This document shows positions 1-9,468 of a DNA stretch of 64,000 nt, piece after piece (position 1 is the first letter of the stretch; each line of letters begins with the position of its first letter). The notes under the pieces are model-generated. The model was not told the origin of the DNA. It ran no database searches and saw only the letters and a program-made list of their open reading frames with translations. Position numbers and translations under genes: made by a program. The DNA comes from Lachnospiraceae bacterium (lineage in GTDB: Bacteria > Bacillota > Clostridia > Lachnospirales > Lachnospiraceae): the NCBI GenBank assembly GCA_017511045.1, contig JAFWLM010000080.1:107706-171705 (forward strand), in the 5' to 3' direction.

Positions 1-1694
1 TCATCCTTGACTTTGATCTTCTCCAGTTTTTTCCTGGCCGCATCGATAGAATCCTTAAGACCCGGATAAAACTCTCTTAAGACCTCTTTCCATTCGGTTT
101 CGCCTTCTTCAATACCGTCAAGCTTTGTTTCGATGTTTGCCGTAAACTGGGCATCTACGATGTCCGGGAATGCCGTGACCATAATGTCATTTACGACTTT
201 ACCAAGTTCCGTTACCAGAAGATTTTTCTTCTCTTTTCTGACATAACGGCGGGCAAGGATCGTCGTAATCGTCGGAGAATAAGTACTCGGACGGCCGATT
301 CCCATCTCTTCCATCGCCTTTACCAATGATGCCTCGGTAAAGTGAGCCGGCGGCTGGGTAAAATGCTGTGTGCCGTCGTAGTTGACCTCATCGATCTTTG
401 CATCCATCGTCAGATTGGAGACTACATTATTCTTCTCTTCTTTTTCATCGTCTCCCGGAGTATAGACCTTCATAAAGCCATCAAAGGTCTGTTTGGAAGC
501 GGTCGCCTTAAAAACATATCCGTTGACTTCAAAATTGATTGCAGTCACATCATACTTCGCATTTGTCATTCTGCTGGCTGTAAAACGTTTCCAGATCAGC
601 TGATAAAGACGCATGCTCTCTCTGTCAAGCTTTGTCTTAACAGTTTCCGGTGTTACGTTGATGTCTGTCGGTCTGATAGCCTCGTGTGCATCCTGTACTT
701 TTCCTTTGGAGTTTGAGGCGTTTTTCGTATGACTTACGTATTGTACACCGTAATTTTGTTCAATATATGTCTTAGCGCTGCTTAATGCTTCATCCGATAC
801 CCGGACAGAATCGGTACGAAGGTAGGTGATGTATCCGCCCTCATAAAGAGCCTGCGCAACACGCATTGTCTTTTGTGTTGTAAAGTTTAATACTTTGGAT
901 GCTTCCTGCTGCAAGGTAGATGTTACAAACGGAAGCGGCGTTTTCTTGACGCGTTCTGTCTTTTTGATGCTGTCGATCACCATCTTCTGTCCGTCGATCT
1001 TAGCCAGGATCTCATCAAGCTGTGCCTTATTTGTGATATCGATCTTATCGTTCTTATCTCCGTAGAACTTTGCAAGGATCGATTTCTTTTCCCCGTGAAT
1101 ATGGACATCGGCTTCTAAGTTCCAGTATTCTTCCGGTACAAATGCATCGATCTGAGCATCTCTTTCGCATACCATGCGAAGTGCAACCGACTGTACACGG
1201 CCTGCAGAAAGCCCACGTTTTACTTTTTCCCAGAGGATCGGGCTGATTCCATATCCTACCAGTCTGTCCAATGCCCTTCTTGCCTGCTGTGCATCGACAA
1301 GGTCCATGTCGATCTCCCTGGAGTTTTTCAGGGAATTCGCAACTGCTGTTTTAGTGATCTCATTAAATGTGATACGCGCCTGTTTCTTTTCATCCAGATT
1401 TAAAGCCTGGGAAAGATGCCAGCTGATCGCCTCTCCTTCACGGTCGGGGTCAGTTGCAAGATAAACTTTATTCGCATCTTTTGCCAGTCGTTTCAGTTCA
1501 GAAAGAGTTTCCCCCTTTCCGCGTATCGTAATGTATTTCGGCTCAAAGTCATTCTCCACATCGATTCCCATGGTGCTTTTCGGAAGATCACGTACATGGC
1601 CCTTCGATGCAACAACTTCATAGTTCTTTCCTAAATACTTCTTTACAGTCTTAACCTTTGCAGGAGACTCAACAATTACAAGATTCTTTGCCAT
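1..1694 (-). CDS. topA: DNA topoisomerase I (3' end cut by window edge)
   Basis: Type IA topoisomerase that relaxes negative supercoils by single-strand passage. The frame opens with ATG at 1694 (MAKNLVIVESPAKVKTV, the family's usual N-terminus with the TOPRIM glutamate in VESPAK) and runs without a stop to base 1, about 564 codons. DPDREGE is the TOPRIM acidic motif, and YITYLRTDS carries the active-site tyrosine. The C-terminal zinc-ribbon part lies beyond the window. An AAGGAA ribosome site lies about 9 nt before the ATG. dprA lies directly upstream in the same direction, the dprA-topA order common in Firmicutes. Confidence 0.97.
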   Translation of the reverse strand, partial: MAKNLVIVESPAKVKTVKKYLGKNYEVVASKGHVRDLPKSTMGIDVENDFEPKYITIRGKGETLSELKRLAKDANKVYLATDPDREGEAISWHLSQALNLDEKKQARITFNEITKTAVANSLKNSREIDMDLVDAQQARRALDRLVGYGISPILWEKVKRGLSAGRVQSVALRMVCERDAQIDAFVPEEYWNLEADVHIHGEKKSILAKFYGDKNDKIDITNKAQLDEILAKIDGQKMVIDSIKKTERVKKTPLPFVTSTLQQEASKVLNFTTQKTMRVAQALYEGGYITYLRTDSVRVSDEALSSAKTYIEQNYGVQYVSHTKNASNSKGKVQDAHEAIRPTDINVTPETVKTKLDRESMRLYQLIWKRFTASRMTNAKYDVTAINFEVNGYVFKATASKQTFDGFMKVYTPGDDEKEEKNNVVSNLTMDAKIDEVNYDGTQHFTQPPAHFTEASLVKAMEEMGIGRPSTYSPTITTILARRYVRKEKKNLLVTELGKVVNDIMVTAFPDIVDAQFTANIETKLDGIEEGETEWKEVLREFYPGLKDSIDAARKKLEKIKVKD

Positions 1695-1735
1695 TGAATA
1701 TTTTCCTTATTTATTTCTATTTAATATATGTGCAC

Positions 1736-1771
1736 TCCGGGTTGCTTCTGAAAACAGTTCCGGGTTGCTTC
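1736..1771. repeat. Two 13-bp direct repeats between dprA and topA
   Basis: TCCGGGTTGCTTC occurs at 1736-1748 and again at 1759-1771, 23 nt apart, in the 126-nt gap between the dprA stop and the topA start. Only two copies are present. They may be a protein-binding site or chance. Confidence 0.5.
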
Positions 1772-1820
1772 CTGAGAGTGACGTTATAGTAAATAACACC
1801 AAACCCTATTCGATGTCAAC

Positions 1821-2969
1821 TCAAAAAATTTTTACATATTGGTTTTTCGCTACCTCTTTGATCAGGCCCAGGAGCTCCAGTTCTGCGATAGAAGATGCTA
1901 CTGCATCAGGCGTTTCCTTTGTTTTTTCAATCAGCGTTTGAACCGAAATCGCACGTTTTCCGAGCAGCATATATATTTTTTTTAAATCACTGCGCAAATG
2001 GGGCATTTCAAGGGGCTTCCTCCGGCCAGTCGTCTTTCTTTTCGTTTCTTTTTTCTCGGTTTGCTGTTTTATAACAGCAGGAACTTCCGGCACCGGCTTT
2101 CGATAGATTTCCTCTAATAGGTATTCCGGGCTTAATAAGATCCCTGCGCCATCTGCGATCATCTGGTTGCATCCCTGACTGGTCTTATCGGTCACTCTTC
2201 CGGGAAGCGCAAAGACATCCCGTCCCTGATCCAGGGCATAGCGTACCGTGATCAGGGTTCCGCTCCGCTCTTTTGCCTCCATGACCAGCAAACGGTCGCA
2301 GAGACCGCTGATCAGGCGGTTTCTTAATGGGAACTGCCATGGAACCGGCTGTGTCCCCATCGGGTATTCACTGATAATACCGCCGCCGGAGGTAATGATT
2401 TCATAGTATAGTCCCATGTTTTCTGCCGGATAGATTACATCCACCCCGCTTCCTAAAACGGCGAAGGTTTTTCCGCCCCCGGAAAGCGCTCCTTTTGCAC
2501 TCACTGAATCAATGCCTGCAGCAAGGCCGCTGATGATCTGTACCCCTCCGGCAGCTAAAACGCCTCCATAACGGAAAGCCATTTTCTGTCCATAATCTGA
2601 ACAAGCCCTTGCTCCAACCATACCGACCGATGGAATTTCAGGATCCGGTAAATGTCCAAGCAGATACAAACAGTATGGAGGATCAGGGATCTGTTTCAGT
2701 TTTTCAGGAAAGTCTTCACTTTCATGGTGCAAAAAGCGGACCCCTTTCTTTTGCAGCTCCTCTATCTTTCCGGATACATCAAGCTTCTGTTTACTATGTA
2801 TCATTGCTGACTTCTGTTTTTCATTGACCAGACCTTCTTTTAACAACTGCTCTTCCTTTATCCTGAAAATCTCTTCCGGAGAAGGATGTCTGCTGAGGAG
2901 TTTTTGCAGGGTCTCCTGATAGATCCCCGGAATATTACATAACCAAAACCAATACTCTGTCCGATTCAT
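1821..2969 (-). CDS. dprA: DNA-processing protein DprA/Smf
   Basis: Loads RecA on incoming single-stranded DNA during transformation. The 382-residue product has the family layout: an N-terminal helical region, a Rossmann-like DprA core with GARACSDYG, GLAAGIDS, GSGVDVIYP and ALPGRVTDKTSQGCN, and a C-terminal winged helix (about 320-382, LLGKRAISVQTLIEK...LELLGLI). Start ATG 2969 has a GGAGGA sequence close upstream. It lies 18 nt after the yifB/comM stop and before topA, so yifB-dprA-topA is probably one transcript. Other competence genes are not in the window. Confidence 0.96.
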   Translation of the reverse strand: MNRTEYWFWLCNIPGIYQETLQKLLSRHPSPEEIFRIKEEQLLKEGLVNEKQKSAMIHSKQKLDVSGKIEELQKKGVRFLHHESEDFPEKLKQIPDPPYCLYLLGHLPDPEIPSVGMVGARACSDYGQKMAFRYGGVLAAGGVQIISGLAAGIDSVSAKGALSGGGKTFAVLGSGVDVIYPAENMGLYYEIITSGGGIISEYPMGTQPVPWQFPLRNRLISGLCDRLLVMEAKERSGTLITVRYALDQGRDVFALPGRVTDKTSQGCNQMIADGAGILLSPEYLLEEIYRKPVPEVPAVIKQQTEKKETKRKTTGRRKPLEMPHLRSDLKKIYMLLGKRAISVQTLIEKTKETPDAVASSIAELELLGLIKEVAKNQYVKIF

Positions 2970-2987
2970 ATATCCTCCTGTTCTTCC

Positions 2988-4511
2988 TCACAGTTCAAGC
3001 AGGGAATTGCGGTATCCTATCGCTTCTAAGATATGTTTTCTCCCGATCAGCCTGCTCTGTTCCATATCCGCGATCGTTCTGGCAACCTTTATGATCTTGT
3101 AGTATCCTCTTGCGGACAGATGATATTTGTCATAAGCCAGATTCAGCATCTGCCTCGCTTCTTTTTCCAGTTCACAGTATTGTTTGATCATCGCGTTTGT
3201 CATCTGGGAATTGAAATCGATGTTCTCCTCTTTAAACCTGAGTTTCTGCATTTCATGAGCACAGCAAACGCTTTCCCGCATATCGGCTGAACTCATTGTC
3301 TTTGTCTTTTCTTTTAAATCATCGATCGCCACTTTTTCGACAGCGACATGAATATCAATACGGTCCAGAACCGGTCCCTTGATCTTTCCAAAGTATTTCT
3401 TCACTTCCGCTTCGGTACAATTACAGATCGAACGGTCAGGATAATACCCGCACCTGCATGGATTCATTGCCATTACCAGCATAAAATCCGCAGGAAAGAC
3501 CGTTCTGTATGAGGCGCGGTTGATCACGATCTGTTTCTCTTCCATAGGCTGCCTTAAGGTCTCTATCGTATCCTTACGAAACTCTGCTGCCTCGTCTAAA
3601 AACAGAATGCCTTTATGAGCCAGGGTCACTTCCCCGCATCTTGCCGCCTGAGTGCCTCCTATAAGCGCTACAGAGGTAATACTGTGATGCGGTGCTCTGA
3701 ATGGACGTTCCGTGATCAGGCTCTGGTTTTTCAGCAGCCCGGCTGCTGAATAGATTTTAGAAACTTCCAGACATTCGGCTGGAGAGAGCTGATTAATAAT
3801 AGAAGGAATTCTTTGTGCCATCAGGCTTTTTCCGGAACCCGGCGGACCGACATATAAAAGATTGTGAAACCCTGCAGCGGCCACCATTGTTGCGCGTTTT
3901 GCAGCTTCCTGTCCCTTTACATCCCGGTAATCCAAAGTACTTTCCAGATACTGCTGTTCCAGCAGCAGCTGCAGGTCCGCTTTTTCAATCTTAGTGAGGC
4001 TTTTTGACTTCAGGTCTTTTACCAGTGAAGAAAGACTCATGCTGCCATAGATATCAATACCCGGAACATAAGCTCCTTCAAACGCATTCCCTTCCGGGAT
4101 GACAAGTTTTTTGATCCCCTGTTCCGCAGCAAATACTGCAATCGGAAGGATGCCGTTTACAGGAAGGATACTTCCATCAAGGCTTAACTCCCCGACAAGC
4201 ATCATCCCCTGAACACATTCCGGATCGATCACACCGATTGCGGAAAGAAAAGCCACTGCAATCGGAAGATCAAAACCGGAACCTGTTTTCTTCAGATTTG
4301 CAGGAGACAGGTTGATCGTAATTTTTCTTGACGGAATCTCGTATCCGGAGTTTTCGATCGCTCTTAAGACTCTTTCCTTCGCTTCCCTGACTTCGGAGGA
4401 TGGAAGCCCAACCATGTTAAAGGCAGGAAGGCCTCCTGAAATGTCTATTTCCACGCTGACCATCTGCGGTTCGACACCACAAACAGCCGCACTGTATACA
4501 CTGCAAAACAT
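2988..4511 (-). CDS. YifB/ComM family Mg-chelatase-like AAA ATPase
   Basis: AAA+ ATPase related to ComM, which in Gram-negatives drives branch migration during natural transformation. The 507-residue protein has an N-terminal ChlI/Lon-like domain (FNMVGLPSSEVREAKERVLRA), Walker A GPPGSGKS, Walker B ILFLDEAAEF, and the C-terminal YifB region (ARTIADMEQSRLIGRKHILEAIGYR). I place the start at ATG 4511 (MFCSVYSAAVCG) because AAGGAG lies 6 nt upstream; an in-frame ATG at 4595 has no such site and adds 28 residues untypical of the family. Its neighbour dprA supports a DNA uptake or recombination role. Confidence 0.93.
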   Translation of the reverse strand: MFCSVYSAAVCGVEPQMVSVEIDISGGLPAFNMVGLPSSEVREAKERVLRAIENSGYEIPSRKITINLSPANLKKTGSGFDLPIAVAFLSAIGVIDPECVQGMMLVGELSLDGSILPVNGILPIAVFAAEQGIKKLVIPEGNAFEGAYVPGIDIYGSMSLSSLVKDLKSKSLTKIEKADLQLLLEQQYLESTLDYRDVKGQEAAKRATMVAAAGFHNLLYVGPPGSGKSLMAQRIPSIINQLSPAECLEVSKIYSAAGLLKNQSLITERPFRAPHHSITSVALIGGTQAARCGEVTLAHKGILFLDEAAEFRKDTIETLRQPMEEKQIVINRASYRTVFPADFMLVMAMNPCRCGYYPDRSICNCTEAEVKKYFGKIKGPVLDRIDIHVAVEKVAIDDLKEKTKTMSSADMRESVCCAHEMQKLRFKEENIDFNSQMTNAMIKQYCELEKEARQMLNLAYDKYHLSARGYYKIIKVARTIADMEQSRLIGRKHILEAIGYRNSLLEL

Positions 4512-4623
4512 AGTGACTCCTTTTTGTGAAAAAATGTTTGCGGAAGGCAAACCAAAGAAAGAAATATCAGTTCTGAGAGCATACTCCGTATACATTTTCC
4601 TGTCAAATGTATACAGAGAAATA

Positions 4624-4649
4624 ATAAAAAAAGGGCTGTATACAGCCCT
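4624..4649 (-). terminator. Rho-independent terminator after recG
   Basis: A 9-bp palindrome (AGGGCTGTA/TACAGCCCT, 4632-4649) is followed on the minus strand by seven to eight T residues (4624-4631). It lies about 50 nt beyond the recG stop and just upstream of yifB, ending the recG transcript. Confidence 0.88.
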
Positions 4650-4699
4650 GAAAGCTTTATTTCCGATGACAGAATCAGTAATATTCAGATTAAAATGGG

Positions 4700-6754
4700 T
4701 TAAAGCAGAACTGCTCCGGCCTCCAGACTGGTCCTCTCCAGCAGGAGCTCCTCTTCACTTTTCGTAAGTCGGAGACGCCCGGACAGATAGTCATTCACTG
4801 CTTCGATCGCTTTTTGTGCGATATCCGCATCTCTGTAGATATCAAAATTCTTAAAAGAAAGTGCTCCGCTCTGCCGGATCCCTGTAAATTCGCCCGGTCC
4901 GCGCATTTCCAGATCTTTTGAAGCAATTTCAAATCCGTCGTTCGAAGTCTTTAATATTTCAAGCCGTTCCATCGCTTCCTTAGAGTGATTGTTGCAGACA
5001 AAAATGCAGTAACTCTGGTTGCCGCCTCTTCCAACACGTCCCCTCAGCTGGTGCAATGCAGCAAGACCAAAGCGGTTGGCATCCTCAACCATCATAACCG
5101 TTGCATTCGGAACGTCAACACCGACTTCGACGACCGTAGTTGAAACCAGCACCTGTATTTTTCCTTCTGCAAAACGTGTCATGATCTCATTTTTCTTTGC
5201 ATTCGGCATCTGTCCGTGAAGCATACCAATGGAGATCTGTTCATCCAGCACATCACGAAGCATTTCGGTATAATCCGTCACATTCTGCGCATCTAAGCCC
5301 TCGGAATACTCAACCAGCGGACAGATGATATAGACCTGGTGGCCTTTTGCCACTTCTTTTTCAATAAAACGATAGGCCTGCTCTTTATAGGAGTCATCCA
5401 CGACCGCGTTTTTGATCGGTTTTCTGCCGCCCGGAAGCTGGTCGATCACAGAAACATCCATATTTCCGTAAATGATCAGTGCAAGGGTCCTCGGGATCGG
5501 CGTTGCACTCATTACGATCATATGCGGCTGCACACCATCTGCAGCCTTTTTTGCAAGTGCCTCTCTCTGTTTGATGCCAAAGCGGTGCTGCTCATCTGTC
5601 ACAACAAGCCCCAGATTATGATATATTGCCTTTTCCTGAAACAGTGCATGGGTTCCGACAATAATATGGATCCTTCCGCTCTCCAACGCATCATAGACGA
5701 CCCGTTTTTCCAGAGCTGTCATGGAGCCTGTAAGCAGAGCCACATTCAGATCAATGCCGTTTTCCTTAAACATCCGTGTGATGTTTTCATAATGTTGGGA
5801 AGCCAATACTTCAGTTGGAGCCATTAAGGCTCCCTGATAACCCGAGTAGGCTGCATTCATCAATGCTGCAAGCGCAACGATCGTCTTACCGGATCCGACA
5901 TCTCCCTGGATCAGACGGTTCATGACAAAACCTGACATCATGTCAGTATTGATCTCACCAATTACCCTTTTTTGTGCTTCTGTCAGGGAAAACGGAAGCT
6001 GCTTAAGAAAAGCCTGCGTCTGCTCGCAGTTACTGATCCGGACTTCAGAAACTGTCTTCTGGTCGCTTTCATTCCGTTTCATCGAAAGGATAAACAGGAA
6101 AATCTCTTCAAAAGACATTCGGACTGCGCCTGCCATGTAGGCTTCCTTTGATTCAGGAAAATGAAGATTGCTTACCGCATAACTTTTCTTGCATAGCCCA
6201 TATTTTACGCGGACCTCTCCGGGAATCGGGTCTTCTTTGTCAAGTTTCGCGAACGCATCGCCCTCAATTGCCTGCCGGACTGCTCCTGCAATCAGATTTG
6301 AGGACAGACCTTTTGTCAGAGGATAGACCGGCTGCATGCTGTTCATCTTCTTTGCATACTCTTCCGGCGTATAAACTTTCGGCTGATTCAGCTGCAGAAC
6401 GCCGTATTTGCGACTCACTCTGCCTCTTAAGATATAAAGCTGTCCCGGATGAACCGCATCTTTCATAAACGGTGCATTAAACCAGGTCACCTTGATCGTT
6501 TTTCCGATCTCATCCTTGAACTGCGCGGTCGTAATTGTCATCTTTTTTACGCGCCTTTGGAAAAGATCCTGCGTAAAGACACCGCGGACCGCAGCGAAAG
6601 TCTTATATCCGATCTCTCCGACAGTTACAGGCGGAAAAAAGAGTTCATAATCGCGAGGAAAGAATTCCAATAGTTCTTCCTGCGAATGAACTCCTAATTT
6701 TTTAAAATATTCTTCAGTTTTACTGCCGATTCCTTTCAGCGCAGTCAGTTCCAT
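4700..6754 (-). CDS. recG: ATP-dependent DNA helicase RecG
   Basis: Superfamily 2 helicase that reverses stalled forks and branch-migrates Holliday junctions. At 684 residues it has normal length. N-terminal wedge/OB domain (about 50-150), Walker A GDVGSGKT, DEQHRFG box (the RecG form of motif II), MSATPIPRT motif III and LHQLRGRVGRG motif VI are visible. The ATG at 6754 lies 6 nt after the fakA stop, so translation is probably coupled; asp23-fakA-recG is a common Firmicutes order. It ends in a clear terminator. Confidence 0.97.
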   Translation of the reverse strand: MELTALKGIGSKTEEYFKKLGVHSQEELLEFFPRDYELFFPPVTVGEIGYKTFAAVRGVFTQDLFQRRVKKMTITTAQFKDEIGKTIKVTWFNAPFMKDAVHPGQLYILRGRVSRKYGVLQLNQPKVYTPEEYAKKMNSMQPVYPLTKGLSSNLIAGAVRQAIEGDAFAKLDKEDPIPGEVRVKYGLCKKSYAVSNLHFPESKEAYMAGAVRMSFEEIFLFILSMKRNESDQKTVSEVRISNCEQTQAFLKQLPFSLTEAQKRVIGEINTDMMSGFVMNRLIQGDVGSGKTIVALAALMNAAYSGYQGALMAPTEVLASQHYENITRMFKENGIDLNVALLTGSMTALEKRVVYDALESGRIHIIVGTHALFQEKAIYHNLGLVVTDEQHRFGIKQREALAKKAADGVQPHMIVMSATPIPRTLALIIYGNMDVSVIDQLPGGRKPIKNAVVDDSYKEQAYRFIEKEVAKGHQVYIICPLVEYSEGLDAQNVTDYTEMLRDVLDEQISIGMLHGQMPNAKKNEIMTRFAEGKIQVLVSTTVVEVGVDVPNATVMMVEDANRFGLAALHQLRGRVGRGGNQSYCIFVCNNHSKEAMERLEILKTSNDGFEIASKDLEMRGPGEFTGIRQSGALSFKNFDIYRDADIAQKAIEAVNDYLSGRLRLTKSEEELLLERTSLEAGAVLL

Positions 6755-6759
6755 GCTGT

Positions 6760-8544
6760 CTACTCCACGGAAATGATATAGTAATAGACCGGCTGGCCGC
6801 CATATGTCACTTCGATATCGGCATCTTCAAGTTCCGGCTCTAACAGATCCGCGATCTCCTGTGCATCCTCTTCCGTGACATCAGCACCATAATAGATCGT
6901 GATCAGTTCTGACCACTCATCCATCATGGCTTTTACGGAGCGGACTGCAACATCCTTCAGATCGGCTCCTGCTGCAAGCATATGACCGTCGCCAATGCCC
7001 ATATAATCACCATTCAGGATCTTCGTACCGTCGATCTCCGTATCGCGGATAGAATGTGTGATTTCTGCTGTCTTTATGTCTTTTGCGGCATCTGTCAGCT
7101 GTGTCGTATTATCCTCGATGGAAAGCGCCGGAATATAATTGATGACCGCATTAATTCCCTGGCAGACCGTGCTGGTCGGGATCACAATCGCATTTTTATC
7201 TTCTGTTAAAGCGGCCGCCTGCTGTGCTGCCAGAACGATATTTTTATTATTCGGAAGAACAAATACATTCTCCGCGTTGACCCTCTTGATTGCTTCGAGG
7301 ATATCGTCCGTGCTTGGGTTCATGGTCTGACCGCCTTCAATGACCTCATCAACGCTCATGCCTTTAAAGATCTGGGCAAGTCCGTCTCCCGAACAGACAG
7401 CAACAAAACCGACTTCTTTACGAAGTTCCGCCATAAATTTATCGGTTACATCCAGTTTTTCCCCGATCGTTTGCAGATTATTCAGGCCGGTCTTAACTTC
7501 ATCAGCAAGAATATCTGCCGATCCTTCTTCTTTTCTTTCGGCGCGGCTCATCTGTGCAAGAGCTTTATCCGTCTCTTTGATCACCTTTTCTGTATGTTCA
7601 AAGCGCATATTGTCGATCTTCAGATTTGTAAGAGAGCCATAAGTTAAAGCTTTTTCGATCGCATCCCCGGGATGGTTCGTATGAACATGCACTTTTACGA
7701 CATCATCCATGCTGACGCACACGATGGAATCACCGATGGAGGATAAAAACTCTTTGAATTCTTCCTCATCGCTGTCTGAAAACTCTTTTTCAAGGTTCAC
7801 AATGAACTCGGTACAATATCCGAATTTAATATCCGAGGTCGCAATATTGGTTGTATCGATCACACGGGTGCTGTTTTCAGCACGCCCAGACACTGCAGAT
7901 TCATCGCTCGATGCAAGTGCCACTTCTTTTCCGAGGAAGGCATCCAAAGCGCCTGCAAGGAACTCTACGAGTCCCTGTCCGCCGGAATCTACAACGCCGG
8001 CCTCTTTTAAGACAGGAAGCATATCAGGGGTCTGTTCCAGCACATCTTCTGCATATTTCAGGATTTCCGTAAAAAATGCTTCTAAAGACAGATCCGTTTT
8101 GCTGAGTTCTGCTGCTTTTTCCGCAGTTGCTCTGGCAACAGTCAGGATCGTTCCTTCCTTTGGCTTCATAACGGCTTTATATGCGGTTTTCACAGCGCGG
8201 TCGAAAGCGTTTTCCACCAACGCTTTGTCGATCTCTTTATGCCCCTCAATTTCCTTGGAAAAGCCTCGGACCAGCTGAGACATGATAACACCGGAGTTGC
8301 CGCGTGCTCCGCGGAGAGTTCCGGATGCAATGGTCTTGCTGACCTCATCCATGCCGGCATTTTCCTGTAATTTTTCCAGTTCGCCCACTGCGTTCATTAA
8401 AGTGAGCGTCATATTTGTTCCTGTATCACCATCCGGAACAGGAAAGACATTGAGTTCGTTGATCCATTCCTGTTTCGAATCCAGTCTCTTTGTTCCTGCT
8501 AAAAATGTCTTTTTCAGCATGTTTGCATCAAAAACGTTCGCCAC
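6760..8544 (-). CDS. fakA: Fatty acid kinase catalytic subunit (YloV/FakA-type, DhaL domain)
   Basis: FakA phosphorylates fatty acids bound to a FakB (DegV) carrier so that they can enter phospholipid synthesis. The N-terminal DhaL/Dak2 domain shows the metal-ATP motif PVPDGDTGTN (about residues 36-44), LRGARGNSGVIMSQ and DSGGQGL; a middle domain and the C-terminal YloV domain (GDGHMLAAG, ITIYYGADVTEEDA) follow. I choose GTG 8544 as start: AAGGAGG lies 8 nt upstream, whereas an in-frame ATG at 8565 would overlap the asp23 end and read through that ribosome site. Length is then 594 residues. A FakB gene is not in the window. Confidence 0.9.
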   Translation of the reverse strand: MANVFDANMLKKTFLAGTKRLDSKQEWINELNVFPVPDGDTGTNMTLTLMNAVGELEKLQENAGMDEVSKTIASGTLRGARGNSGVIMSQLVRGFSKEIEGHKEIDKALVENAFDRAVKTAYKAVMKPKEGTILTVARATAEKAAELSKTDLSLEAFFTEILKYAEDVLEQTPDMLPVLKEAGVVDSGGQGLVEFLAGALDAFLGKEVALASSDESAVSGRAENSTRVIDTTNIATSDIKFGYCTEFIVNLEKEFSDSDEEEFKEFLSSIGDSIVCVSMDDVVKVHVHTNHPGDAIEKALTYGSLTNLKIDNMRFEHTEKVIKETDKALAQMSRAERKEEGSADILADEVKTGLNNLQTIGEKLDVTDKFMAELRKEVGFVAVCSGDGLAQIFKGMSVDEVIEGGQTMNPSTDDILEAIKRVNAENVFVLPNNKNIVLAAQQAAALTEDKNAIVIPTSTVCQGINAVINYIPALSIEDNTTQLTDAAKDIKTAEITHSIRDTEIDGTKILNGDYMGIGDGHMLAAGADLKDVAVRSVKAMMDEWSELITIYYGADVTEEDAQEIADLLEPELEDADIEVTYGGQPVYYYIISVE

Positions 8545-8557
8545 TTCCTTAGCCTCC

Positions 8558-8914
8558 TTAATCAATCACCCGCACGCCTTCAACGATAATACTGATCTTC
8601 TTTACCGTGAAGCCGGTCGTTCTTTCTACTTGATATTTCACAGCATCCATAAGGTTTGCGGCTACCGTTTCGATGGATACTCCAAATGCAACGATCACGT
8701 GAAACTCCAGAAACACATCATTATTCTGGACTTCCACCTTTACTCCTTTTGAAATGCTATTGCGCGTCAAGAGCTTGACGAGCCCATCTCTTTTACTGAG
8801 CGCGGCCATGCCTACGATTCCTGCACATTCGAGTGCTTTCATTCCGGCCATTTTCGCAATCACACTATTCTCGATGACAACTTTTCCATAGTCCGTGGTA
8901 TATTTCCCTTTCAT
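8558..8914 (-). CDS. Asp23/Gls24 family envelope stress protein (YloU)
   Basis: A 118-residue protein of the Asp23 family; in Firmicutes these are membrane-associated or cytosolic stress proteins often encoded before fakA. Visible family features are VIENSVIAKMAGMKALECAGIVGMAAL and a C-terminal VKYQVERTTGFTVKKISIIVEGVRV. ATG 8914 is the start, with GGAGG 6 nt upstream; the open frame extends to 8995 without a ribosome site. Its stop is 13 nt upstream of the fakA GTG, so the two genes are co-translated. A TATAAT hexamer at 8968-8963 lies about 50 nt upstream. Confidence 0.92.
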   Translation of the reverse strand: MKGKYTTDYGKVVIENSVIAKMAGMKALECAGIVGMAALSKRDGLVKLLTRNSISKGVKVEVQNNDVFLEFHVIVAFGVSIETVAANLMDAVKYQVERTTGFTVKKISIIVEGVRVID

Positions 8915-8962
8915 GGAGACCTCCGTTCTATACCCTTCATAAGTGCATAATATTGCTTTTAT

Positions 8963-8991
8963 ATTATAACCTATTGCATTGAAAAAGAAAA
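8963..8991 (-). promoter_or_regulatory. Probable promoter of asp23-fakA-recG
   Basis: On the minus strand a perfect TATAAT (8968-8963) is preceded by a T-rich, non-canonical -35 region (TTTTCT, 8991-8986) at 17 nt. It sits between the rpmB terminators and the asp23 start. The -10 is convincing, the -35 is weak. Confidence 0.5.
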
Positions 8992-9002
8992 TCAAATGTT
9001 AA

Positions 9003-9075
9003 AAGCGATCCTGCCTTTTAGGACCGCTCGTCATACTTCAAAAAAACAGGCTGTGCATCTTTCGATGTCACAGCC
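9003..9075 (-). terminator. Terminator(s) of rpmB
   Basis: Downstream of the rpmB stop, GGCTGTG/CACAGCC (9049-9055 with 9069-9075) forms a stem followed on the minus strand by seven T residues (9046-9040). A second stem, AGCGGTCCT with AGGATCGCT, lies at about 9003-9030 and is followed by TTTT. It may be a second terminator or a leader hairpin of asp23. Confidence 0.85.
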
Positions 9076-9087
9076 GTTTGTTCTTTG

Positions 9088-9273
9088 TTATGCTCTTTCA
9101 ACTTTGCCTGATCTGAGGCAGGAAGTACATACGTGCATTCTTCTTGCACCGCCGTCTATTTTAACCTTGACAGACTTAATATTAGATTTCCAGATCTTGT
9201 TGGATCTTCTATGGGAGTGGCTGACTGCATTTCCGAAGTGAACGCCTTTGCCACAGATATCACACTTTGCCAT
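9088..9273 (-). CDS. rpmB: Large ribosomal subunit protein bL28
   Basis: A 61-residue ribosomal protein with the usual start MAKCDICGKGVHFGN and two CxxC pairs (CDIC near residue 4, CTSC near residue 50), the zinc-binding form of bL28. Preceded by a strong AAAAGGAGGTG ribosome site. Monocistronic: divergent from fba and closed by the hairpin at 9040-9075. Confidence 0.97.
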   Translation of the reverse strand: MAKCDICGKGVHFGNAVSHSHRRSNKIWKSNIKSVKVKIDGGARRMHVCTSCLRSGKVERA

Positions 9274-9391
9274 ATTTTTGCACCTCCTTTTAGAGTACTA
9301 TGCGTCACGCACGTGAGGTATTTTAACAAATCCCTATTCTTATTGCAAGCGAAAATTTGCATTTTCAGCTGAATATTCTGTATTTTTACTC

Positions 9392-9420
9392 TGTAAAAGA
9401 AAGACCGAATAAGATATAAT
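9392..9420 (+). promoter_or_regulatory. Probable promoter of fba-pfp
   Basis: TATAAT at 9415-9420 lies 49 nt before the fba start. Seventeen nt upstream TGTAAA (9392-9397) is a weak match to a -35 box. The region lies between divergent rpmB and fba. Confidence 0.55.
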
Positions 9421-9468
9421 AATGAAGACAATAGCATTATTAATTTTTTGCAAAAAGGAGAATGTATT

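Noticed and set aside
1736-1771. Start of a CRISPR-like or tandem array
   Set aside because: There are only two 13-bp copies, no further units and no cas genes.
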